A stretch of DNA of 42,500 bases from NCBI GenBank assembly GCA_963575745.1, contig CAUYUJ010000962.1:7501-50000 (forward strand). The letters are read 5' to 3'. Source of the stretch: Prorocentrum cordatum. Lineage: Eukaryota > Sar > Dinophyceae > Prorocentrales > Prorocentraceae. The notes under the pieces were generated by a model. That model searched no databases, was not told where the DNA came from, and saw only the letters and a list, made by a program, of their open reading frames with translations. Shown here piece by piece: positions 35,400-42,500 of the stretch. Each line of letters opens with the position of its first letter. The stretch's first letter is position 1. Position numbers and translations under genes: made by a program.

Positions 35400-36510
35400 T
35401 CCTCCTAATGCTGCATGGAACTTCAGATTTTTGCCCTGCGGATCGCTTTCCGCAGATGGGTCCAGGATGTTCGCGAGCATAGGGTGCAATTCGCATGAAT
35501 TGTATTCGTGTTCCCCCCTCGTCTTCCTTGCTTCTCTTTTCTCGCGTTGTCCTCTCTTCGCTGCCCGTCTGGTCTGCTTCCGTGGCTTTCGCTTTTGCTT
35601 ATGCAGGGGTTTAGGCCTGCGCGGATGGCCCCTGGGCCGCCCGAAAGTGTGGGTCCTGCTGGAGCGCGTGTAGAGCAGTTCGCAGTGAGCGCAACAGACA
35701 ACAATTGCGCTGTCGTTCGCACGGGGGCGATGGGCGGGGTGCGGCGGCGCGGCGTGAACGAGGGAAACGGGAGGGATAATTGAAACATCCAGACTCATTT
35801 TCCTGCTCTCGGAGAGCCTCCCGGAGGCTCCTGGGCGCCCTGGACGACGGAAGCAATTCCCCAGAAGGCGCCCAGAGAACTCGGGGGGGTCGCACTCAGG
35901 GCGGCCGCGAAGAACATCCGCAGATTTCCAGGTGGAAGGAAGCGCGCGGGGAGATGCACGGGAGCTCCAGGAGCGGCGCCAGGAACATGTTGAGACGGCT
36001 GTATTCGTCAAGTTCCTCAGTGTTCTACTTGGTTTCTTGCTCATCGGGGTTTGCGGGTGTTTTGAGCCCGAACGAAGGGGGGGAGGTATCCAGAACGGCC
36101 TAACGCGGCCGCAGTGATCAGCAAAACGAGCCGAGGAGGGCCCCGAGAGGCCGCCCAAACTGGCTTGGGGAGCCCCTGGAGACTCGAGAGGTTTCTGAAC
36201 GGGCTCCGCGGCGCTCGACGGACATGGTGACCAGAGGGCGCCCCGGCAGCCCCCGCGTCTTCCGGGCCGGCGGAGTGAGCGGCGGTCCCCAGGAAAGAAC
36301 CCAAGAAGGGTTCGGAGAGGCCCAAAGGCAGGGAGGGGTGTGAAAAGTGCGCTGAGAAGGAGACTCTTGACACGGTCCTGGCAGACTCGTGCGGTGGTGG
36401 TCTCGCGTGCTGCACCCGGTGGGGCGGCGGGTCGCTTCGCTCAGTCCGCTGGCCCATTCGGCCAATCCCGCCACCGCGCCTGGGTGGTGGGTCCTGGGCC
36501 TTTTGGATGT
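35400..36510. other. No gene recognised
   Basis: Mixed GC-rich sequence. Several overlapping open frames exist but none has a recognisable domain, and neither strand is favoured. Confidence 0.35.
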
Positions 36511-36514
36511 TCGC

Positions 36515-36640
36515 CGGGATCTCGTGGAGGCCTGTCGGGGGCCTCCCAGAGGCAGTTCTGGGGCCTCTTGGGGGGCTGTTTTGGGGCCTCTTGGGAGCCT
36601 CTTGGGGCCTCTTGGGGGCCTGCTGGGGCCTCCATGGTGT
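36515..36640. repeat. GGCCTCTTGGG minisatellite, second locus
   Basis: Units GGGGCCTCTTGGG as at 6832-7380. It lies downstream of the transposase gene end. Confidence 0.8.
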
Positions 36641-36813
36641 TTCTTTGGGTGGAAGGTTCGGATTTTCGGTTCGTGGCCCCCCTCCTGGGCCCATGTTCAG
36701 ACAGGTGCGAAAGTTCGGTTTGATTGTGGCTTCCATTCCAGGCAGCCAAACTGAAGCAAATTTGCACGGAACCGCATCACTTTGCGAGGCGGTCTCTCTT
36801 GCGGCGCAATTTG

Positions 36814-38144
36814 TCAGGGGCCGCGTCGCTTTGCGAGGCGGTCTCCATTGCGGCGGTTGAGCTCCCAGAGCCTCCGCGGCAACTCGCGGCAAAGGCCCTC
36901 GATGTCGTGGGCGCCGTTGATTTGGGCCGCGCAGGCTTTTTTCAGGCGGGCCTGATGCGCCTTTAGTGTCTCCCCCCAGCGGTTCTTGGGGGCGTCTTGG
37001 TGAGCTTGTCGCGCGCCTGCGAGACCGCAGTCTCGCGCAGCGTGACTTCTTGCAGCTGGCCGGGCTGCGCCGAGTCGCCCAGGGGGGAGGTGGCTTCGAG
37101 GTCGCGGTGCCGCAGCGCCCCGCGGTGCTCCGTGATGGCCCCAGAGCCCGCGTTGTAGAAGCCATTCCCACGATCCGTGAAGAGCACGCGCGGCTGCCCG
37201 CCGACTCCAGGGAAGCGGGCATGCAGCGACGCGCGCACTTTGGCCGCCATGATCGCGGCCCCCGCCAGGGTCTCCCCAGGGAAATCGTCCGGCAGCGGCT
37301 CGAAGCGCAGCTTCCCGCGCGCGGGGGCGGGGGCCCTGCGCGCCAGCGCCGCGTTTGACTTATCCAGCTTCAAGTGGTGCTTGGGTCCGCGGAGGTTCTT
37401 CGACTGCTCTGGCGAGCCCTTGCTCATCCATCCGTTCGCCCCTTTTCGCGCAAGCGCCATGTCTTGCGCCCTCTTCGGAGTCCGCGGAAGGGCAGAGGTG
37501 CAGAGGTCGCGCCAAACCAGACTGTCGCAGTACCGCTGCGGTCTGTGAGACAGCGCCACCATGTGCTTCGCGAGAGCCCGCCGCCGCTGTCCCGGCGCAT
37601 CGCCCGGCGCGTTCCGCGACCGACGCGGCCGGTTATTCCATGGCTCGTCGGCCCCCTCGTCGAAGCAGACCTCCTGGAAGACAGTGCAGACTGCCTTCTC
37701 GCCCGCGGGCTCCTGCGCATCGGGGTTCAACGTCGCCGTTGGGCGAGCGGCCGCGACGGCGGCGCATGCGGGCTCGTCGCCCTGCTTCTTGAGGCGCCTC
37801 GCCGCTGCAACCAAGGCGGCCTTCTTCGGGCCTGGGGGGGTGCGCTTCTGGCCGCGGGCGTGCTCTTTTTCCAGCTGCTTCCCCTGGTTCCAGTCAGGGT
37901 CGGCGTCCACCTTTGTCGAAAAGCCGGCCCACTGACTGCGGCGCCGGATGGTCGCTAGCGGGCCGTCCGCCCTTCGTCTGCATCGCGCGGTTGGCCGCGA
38001 AGGACGTGGCGCCGCGGGCGCTGTTCCCTTCCTGTCGCCGCGCCTCGCGGAGCGCCCGCGCCCGCGCCTGCTCGCGGCCGCGCGCCCCCCCCCCCCCTCC
38101 TGTCCAACAGACCGTGGCTCTGTCGACGCTGCCTGCGCCGCCAC
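36814..38144 (-). pseudogene. Tc1/mariner-like transposase, frameshifted near its 3' end
   Basis: On the minus strand a frame of 393 residues starts at 38144 and stops at 36963. It contains YCDSLVWRDLCTSALPRT, MALARKGANGWMSKG, ARGKLRFEPLPDDFPGET, VLFTDRGNGFYNAGSGAIT and LQEVTLRETAVS. The spacing and the D (WRDLC), D (FTDRG) and E (RETA) fit the DDE-type transposases widespread in dinoflagellates. At about 37000 a run of C (GCCCCCAAG on the minus strand) seems one base short: a +1 change of frame continues with KNRWGETLKAHQARLKKA and HDIEGLCRELPRRLWELN to a stop at 36814-36816, which is the expected end of the family. The first 130 residues are low-complexity and the true start is uncertain. 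I take it as a recently damaged copy. Confidence 0.75.
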
Positions 38145-38202
38145 GTCGCAAGGCAGAGGCTGCTCCCTGTGGCGCGCGCGCAGACTGGGGCCCAGGTGGC
38201 TA

Positions 38203-38248
38203 CAGTGCCGTTTTTAATACATGCTCCGCGTGCGGATCATGTATTAAA
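38203..38248. repeat. Perfect-arm hairpin, possible end of the mariner-like element
   Basis: TA-CAGTGCCGTTTTTAATAC begins at 38201, upstream of the transposase start, and CAGTG after TA is typical of Tc1-type ends. The part 38213-38248 folds into a 17-bp stem (TTTAATACATG and TCCGC arms, one C-T mismatch) with a GT loop. I did not find the matching end on the 36.5-kb side. Confidence 0.45.
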
Positions 38249-38249
38249 C

Positions 38250-38829
38250 ATGCAGGGAGTTAGTACTAAAAACAATGATGAGTTCATGCTTTGATTTATT
38301 CATAAGTTGATCATGTATTTAAAAAAATCCGATACTTCTGAAAATCCTATGTATAAGAAACTGCCCTGTGCGGAGGAGGAGCTGGCACGACCCCTGGCCG
38401 CGTCCCTTGGGACTTTCCGCGGCGCGCCCCCCAGGCGTGTCCCCCTGTCAACTAGCTCTGGGGCAGCTACTGTATGATCGAGCAAGATCCAGATCAGTTC
38501 GGTCAAGGACGCGGATGCAAAGGGGGCTCGATCCACATCGCTATAGAGCACAATCGCGGCATGGCACATCGCAGTTCAGCACGGCGCAGCACAGCACAGC
38601 CCTTGACACGGTACGTCAAGATCGATACATTCAGCATTGCCGTTGCTCGTCGCCCACTCGGGTGTCTTGAAAACGTTGCCACGCCTTAAGTTTCTATGGG
38701 TCGATCATGTTCGGCCGATTGCGTGTCATTTTGGAGGCGTCTTGGACCGATCGATCAGCGATTCGGGGCACTCTTGTTCGATAATGGGGTCTCTTGGGGG
38801 CCTGGACGACCGCCCTGAGGAGTTCCAGC
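38250..38829. other. No gene recognised
   Basis: AT-richer sequence than its surroundings; no supported gene. A short stretch near 38560-38600 has GCACGGCGCAGCACAGCACA-type units. Confidence 0.35.
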
Positions 38830-38960
38830 ATCCTTGGGGCGAACTTGCCAGGAGGTTGCCGGGAGTTTGCCAGGGTATTTTCCGCCCGTGTGCGCGAACT
38901 AGAACTGTCCTAAATCTGCTGCTGGAGATTTTGGCACGCCTCTAGCCAGTTGGGCCGGCG
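38830..38960. repeat. Dispersed unit shared with 23640-23775
   Basis: GCGCGAACTAGAAC, GGAGATTTTGGCACGCCTCT and TTGGGCCGGCG match the unit beyond the 3' end of the retrotransposon at lower identity. Function unknown. Confidence 0.5.
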
Positions 38961-39005
38961 CATTCCAGCGTCTTGAGTCTGCGCTCCGAGGGCACATAGG
39001 TTTTA

Positions 39006-39140
39006 CAGTCAATGACTATAGTAAAGATGCGCTGCTTCTTCAATAGTGCCCTTGCGTTCCTGCTTGTTCGGCCCGTCCTGAGCCAATGTTGGCGTCCATG
39101 GAGTTTTAAAGGATAGATATGGGCCCTCCAAGGGTCTGGC
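39006..39140. mobile_element. CAGTC-type MITE, copy 5 (partial)
   Basis: CAGTCAATGACTATAGTAAAG follows TA; CCCTTGCGTTCCTGC and CCTCCAAGGGTCTGG match the family interior. The right end is missing, replaced by short GCATCCTTGCCTT repeats. Confidence 0.5.
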
Positions 39141-39370
39141 ACCCTTGCCTTGCACCGTTACCTTGCATCCTCACCTTGCGTCCTTGCTTTGCATCCTTGC
39201 CTTGCATCCTTGCCTTGCATCCTTACGTGCCGATGCCGCTTACTTTGCCTCGTTCTCGCCTTTCTGGGCCCCCGGGGGGCCCTCGCCGCCACGGCCGGAC
39301 TCCCCTCGGCATGCTGGGCAGGGCGCGCCCCGGGAGAGGTCTGGGGAGCAGCGGTATCGTTACCTGGCTA

Positions 39371-39543
39371 CAGTCAGAAACCCTAATAAGGACGCGCGAC
39401 TTTGCTCAGGGTACCCTTGCGTCCTTGCTCTTCCGTGCTCTTGCGTCCTTGGGGTTTTCGTCGTCCGCCGCCCCAAAAATTCCAACTTCGGCTCTCAAGG
39501 GTCTTGCGTCCTTACCGCGCGTCCTTATGAGGGTTTTTGACTG
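39371..39543. mobile_element. CAGTC-type MITE, copy 6, with TA on both sides
   Basis: Left end CAGTCAGAAACCCTAATAAG and right end CTTATGAGGGTTTTTGACTG are inverted repeats of about 28 bp; TA lies on both sides. In addition TATCGTTACCTGGC (39355-39368) and TATCGGTACCTGGC (39544-39557) flank it directly, a 14-nt repeat with one mismatch. Confidence 0.75.
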
Positions 39544-39559
39544 TATCGGTACCTGGCTA

Positions 39560-39757
39560 GGGGAACGAGCAATGACATAAACATAATCACTCGGAGGTCC
39601 GCGCGGATTTCTTGGATCGGCGCTGGGGCCCCCTAGCGGCGCCTCCGGCGCCGCCCCTGGCGCGCTCCGCGCGCCAGGGAGGGGGGGTCCAGCGCGGATC
39701 CGCGAAATCCGCGCGCGGACCTCCGAGTTTCTATGCTTGCGCCACTTCTCGTTCCCC
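39560..39757. mobile_element. Introner-like inverted-repeat element, copy 4
   Basis: Starts GGGGAACGAGCAATGACATA and ends CACTTCTCGTTCCCC; inner arms ACTCGGAGGTCCGCGCGGAT and its complement surround the core TGGCGCGCTCCGCGCGCC. It is the best-preserved copy apart from that in the dioxygenase gene. It follows a CAGTC-type MITE by 16 bp. Confidence 0.7.
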
Positions 39758-40063
39758 TGCTGGTTTCCCCCCCGGTGAGAGGGGGCGGGTCCTGGAGGAG
39801 AGGTCGGGGGCGGCACAGAGTGGGGTGATGACCGGATCTCGTGGCGCCCCCCCCTCTTGGCCGCCCCCCGCCTTGGCCGCCCCCGAAGAGGGGTCCCGGC
39901 ACCCGCCGCGCCGTGGCAGCTCTCGGTGCCCCCCTGCCGTGGCCGCCGAGGAGCCCCGCCGCCGCCGCCGCCTCGGCGCGGGCCCCACGCCCCGCGGTCG
40001 AGCAGGCGCGCGCCCCCCCTCCCCCCCCTGGGGGGGCCCTCCCGGAACCTGCCGTCGCAGGCG

Positions 40064-40345
40064 ACCGTTTTTTTTTTTTTTTTTTGTTTTGTGTTTTTTT
40101 TCTCTCTCTCTCTCTCTCTCTTTTCCCCCCCCCTACCCTGGAGGGTTTCTCCGAAGGGCTTGGGCGACCCGTCCTCCTACTCTCCTCCTCCTCCTCCCCC
40201 TCCTCCACCTCCTCCTCCTCCTCCTCCTCCTCCTCCACCTCTCTTCCTCCACCTCCTCCACCTCCTCCTCCACCTCCACCTCCTTCTCCTCCTCCTCCAC
40301 CTTCACCTCCTCCTCTTCCTCCTCCTCCTCCTCTTCCTCGGGTCG
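40064..40345. repeat. Poly-T, (TC)n and (CTCCTC)n tracts
   Basis: A T run with one G near 40070-40098, then TC repeats to about 40121, then CTC/CTCCAC units to 40345. All long frames across it are artefacts. Confidence 0.9.
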
Positions 40346-40392
40346 CCTGCGGCCCCGGGGGAAACCGTGCACCCCACCCTGGCCAGGGCTCA

Positions 40393-40590
40393 TATCGATC
40401 CCTCCGATTCGGTTCTGGGTTTCGATTCCGATTCGATTCGACTTCGGTTTCCCGTTTGGGATCCGATTTCTCAACGGAGTCCTGCTAGCCTGCCGATTTC
40501 TGCCGATCCGTTGTTCTCCGACTCAGCTGCCGATTTTCGCCGATCCGATTGATTTCGATCGCCGATCCGACTTATCGATTCGATTCTTGG
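40393..40590. repeat. GATTC-rich degenerate repeat
   Basis: GATTC, GATTCCGATTC and CGATCCGATTC units as at 26690-26830 and 29960-30120, including CTTATCGATTCGATTCT, which links it to the segmental duplication. Confidence 0.7.
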
Positions 40591-40617
40591 CTCTTCCCCC
40601 CTCCCCGGCTCCTCGAC

Positions 40618-40990
40618 GGAAAATGACGCCGCTCAGAAAGGGAAGGGAACCCTGGGATACACCCTGGGGGGTTAATTCTTCGGACGCGCCCCTCATCGAG
40701 GGTTGAGGCCCCCCCATCTGATATCCGAGGGCTTGGTCCCCAGATTCCTGATCCATTGGAAAGCCCCACGAAACCTGGGATAAGGGGTCGACATCCCCCC
40801 TGTTACGCCGCGGAGGAGGGCGGCGCACGAGCGGCACCCACGCGCGGCACCTACGCGCGGCACCCACTCGGGCCGGGTTCACGGCGCCAGGCCGGTGGGA
40901 GTCGCCACAAGGGACAGAAAGGGAAGGGAACCCTGGGGTACACCCCAGGGGGCTAACTATTCGGACGCGCCCCTTATCGAGGATCGAGGC
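40618..40990. repeat. Two direct copies of a 75-bp unit
   Basis: Copy 1 at about 40635-40710 and copy 2 at about 40917-40993 both run AAAGGGAAGGGAACCCTGGG, then ACACCC, TTCGGACGCGCCCC and TATCGAGG or CATCGAGG. They are about 282 bp apart. No ORF is credible. Confidence 0.7.
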
Positions 40991-41142
40991 CCCGTGCGAG
41001 TCGCCGCGAGGAAGACAGGTCCCGAGGGCAACGGGCCCCGAGGCTTCTCGCCGTCTTCTTCGAGCTCTTGGGGCGGGCCGTCCACGGGCCCCCGGGGCTG
41101 TCGGAGAACGAACAAAAAACACACAACACACTTTTTTCCCAC

Positions 41143-41166
41143 AGTTTTTTTTTTTTTTTTTTTTTT
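41143..41166. repeat. Poly-T run
   Basis: About 23 T in a row after CCCACAG. Confidence 0.85.
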
Positions 41167-41246
41167 GTCCCCCGCGGGACGAAGGGCGCGTTCTGGGGGA
41201 AGGTCCCCCGGGGGTGCCAGGACCCGCCTCCCTCCGGGAGCCCTGG

Positions 41247-41460
41247 GACGGGGGTCAATGCAAGCGGGGGTCAGCCAGAGCGCCCGATCTTGCAGTATCC
41301 TGCAGGGCCAGGGTCGCATGGATCCGGGTCTGGGCGCAGGATCCTGCAGGATCCTGCAGGATCCTTCGCATTGACCCGGGTCTGGGCGCAGGATCCTGCA
41401 GGATTTGGCAGGGCCTGACTGACCCGGGTCTGGATTGGCCCGGGTCAGAAGGTCCCCGAT
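41247..41460. repeat. GATCCTGCAG repeat family, copy 3
   Basis: Begins GACGGGGGTCAATGC and ends TCAGAAGGTCCCCGAT, like copy 2. The three copies are the same orientation and differ in the number of GATCCTGCAG decamers. Confidence 0.75.
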
Positions 41461-41772
41461 CCCTGAGCCGGCGCGAGGAAGCATGTCGGGGCTTTCTCAG
41501 GAGGGCGAACAAACGTCGATTCCAACGAGCATCTGGGAGAGGAAGGGAAGGGAGGGGAGGACGACAACCCAGGAAACACGGACAAATATGGTGAGTCCTG
41601 GGATTTGCGGGTATTTATTTGTGTGTCCCTGGGCCCCTCGTTCGCGGCGCCAGGCCTGCGAGAAGTATGTCGGAGCTTTGGGAGCCAGCGGAGAGGTTTT
41701 TGTTTCTGAGCTTTCTGGGCCTCCCCCAACCAGAGTCGAAGAACGACACAACACATGATACAAAAAATGGGC

Positions 41773-41895
41773 GTGCGCGCGGAGTTTCTTGGCTCGGCGC
41801 TGCACCTCCCTGGCGGCGTCTCCAGCGCCTGTGAATGGCTGTGTGTGTGTGTGTGTGCCCAGCTTCGAGCCAAGAAATCCGTGCGGACCGCCGAT
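41773..41895. mobile_element. Introner-like inverted-repeat family, diverged copy
   Basis: GCGGAGTTTCTTGGCTCGGC on the left and GAGCCAAGAAATCCGTGCGG on the right are inverted repeats of the family type. The core is replaced by a (GT)n run (41840-41857). Confidence 0.5.
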
Positions 41896-41928
41896 GGTTG
41901 TGATACTTTAGGGTGATGTACAGTGGAA

Positions 41929-42105
41929 GCCCATGCCAAGAAACACCCTGCTTGCCTCCAGTGCGCCCTGGGTTTCTTGGGTTTCGACGGTTTTGCTACG
42001 GAGAGCGTGACGTTCCCACACCAAAAATCAATGCACGTGCTCGGGTCTCAGGGCTGGCTTTCTTGTGGAGTGTTTCTTGTGGTCCAGCTCCTACTTTAGG
42101 GTGCT
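41929..42105. repeat. Dispersed repeat, second copy of 147-321
   Basis: Shares CCATGCCAAGAA, CACCCTGCTTG, GCCCTGGGTTTCTTGGGTTT, GAGAGCGTGACGTTCCCACA (near match) and CCAGCTCCTACT with the first copy in the same order. Confidence 0.6.
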
Positions 42106-42244
42106 GCATTTTTTTTGTCCTCCTTCTGACTCCTGGGATTTCTCGCCCCCAGCGTGGTTTCCACCGGCCGCGCCTCGTCGAGAACCTTCTGGGTATGCTC
42201 GGGGATGTCCCGAACGGCCGCCTGGGACTTGAGATGTAGTCTTA

Positions 42245-42410
42245 AGTCGGGCGCGTCCCTCTACAGGAGGACATGGTCAACAAATGCTCAGGGGATTTCT
42301 TTGTTTTTTGTGTAAAAAATAAAAAAAGAAATACATGTTTAAACATTGTTTTTAACCGTACAAAGCATTTTTCATTCTTTCAATCCGCCTGTAGGGGGAC
42401 ACGCCCGACC
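42245..42410. mobile_element. TA-flanked TIR element, copy 5 (166 bp)
   Basis: Left end AGTCGGGCGCGTCCCTCTAC and right end GTAGGGGGACACGCCCGACC, with TA on both sides (42243-42244 and 42411-42412). The interior is A/T-rich. This copy best defines the family borders. Confidence 0.8.
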
Positions 42411-42500
42411 TACCTGTAGTCCCCGACCGACTGGTTGCGAGCCAATCGTGGCGGGTGTGCTCGCCCCGTCGCGGGCCCCAGCGCTCTCTCACGGATCGAT

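Overview
The window looks like a stretch of dinoflagellate nuclear genome, although no species can be named. The grounds are family-level: a dinoflagellate-style Ty1/copia polyprotein, a Tc1/mariner-like transposase of the type abundant in dinoflagellates, host exons separated by introns without clear GT-AG ends that coincide with inverted-repeat elements, and GC-rich sequence crowded with short repeats. Almost all long open frames outside the retrotransposon and the few host exons are artefacts of simple or tandem repeats. I found no rRNA, tRNA, spliced-leader gene or CRISPR array.

Layout. Positions 1-480 hold two inverted-repeat elements. About 1135-3453 carry the end of a plus-strand gene that resembles a choline transporter-like (SLC44/CTL) protein. 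Its introns contain a mobile element, a 63-nt poly-T run, (CCT)n, (CA)n and an introner-like element. A (GAT)n block follows. Positions 4209-6708 are a 2.5-kb element with TA-flanked terminal inverted repeats whose body is about 20 copies of a 101-102 bp repeat. Positions 6832-7380 are a degenerate GGCCTCTTGGG repeat.

Positions 7386-23547 are one nearly intact, recently inserted 16.2-kb copia-type LTR retrotransposon. It has 284-bp LTRs with 3 differences, a 5-bp target duplication TTGGC and an initiator-Met-tRNA-like primer site. Three long frames lie between the LTRs: a Gag-like ORF with two hydrophobic segments; a 2518-residue ORF with a zinc knuckle, an RNA 2'-phosphotransferase (Tpt1/KptA)-like domain, a RING-H2 finger and an aspartic protease-like domain; and a 2175-residue frame with a cytosine-methyltransferase-like domain, twin zinc fingers, integrase, reverse transcriptase and RNase H. 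About fifty 14-nt hairpins (5-bp stem, 4-nt loop, mostly GNNA) are scattered through all three frames, in all three codon phases and into the 3' untranslated region. I regard these hairpins and the Tpt1-like domain as the strongest candidates for something undescribed.

From 23.5 to 32.6 kb the sequence is a mosaic of small inverted-repeat elements of several families, a second minisatellite also enclosed by the TA-flanked inverted repeats, and a segmental duplication (26.6-27.2 and 29.85-30.5 kb). From 32,882 to about 33,973 lie exons of a plus-strand 2-oxoglutarate/Fe(II) dioxygenase; one intron is exactly an inverted-repeat element. From 34.7 to 35.4 kb, (CGA)n and (TCG)n form a very large potential hairpin. 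A frameshifted minus-strand mariner-like transposase lies at 36.8-38.1 kb. The last 4 kb repeat families seen earlier, including a near copy of the start of the window.

The retrotransposon parts would act together: Gag packages RNA, protease and the pol domains copy and insert it, and the extra domains (2'-phosphotransferase, RING, methyltransferase-like) are probably captured host functions for RNA repair, ubiquitin transfer or DNA modification. Those roles are inferred from domain resemblance only.
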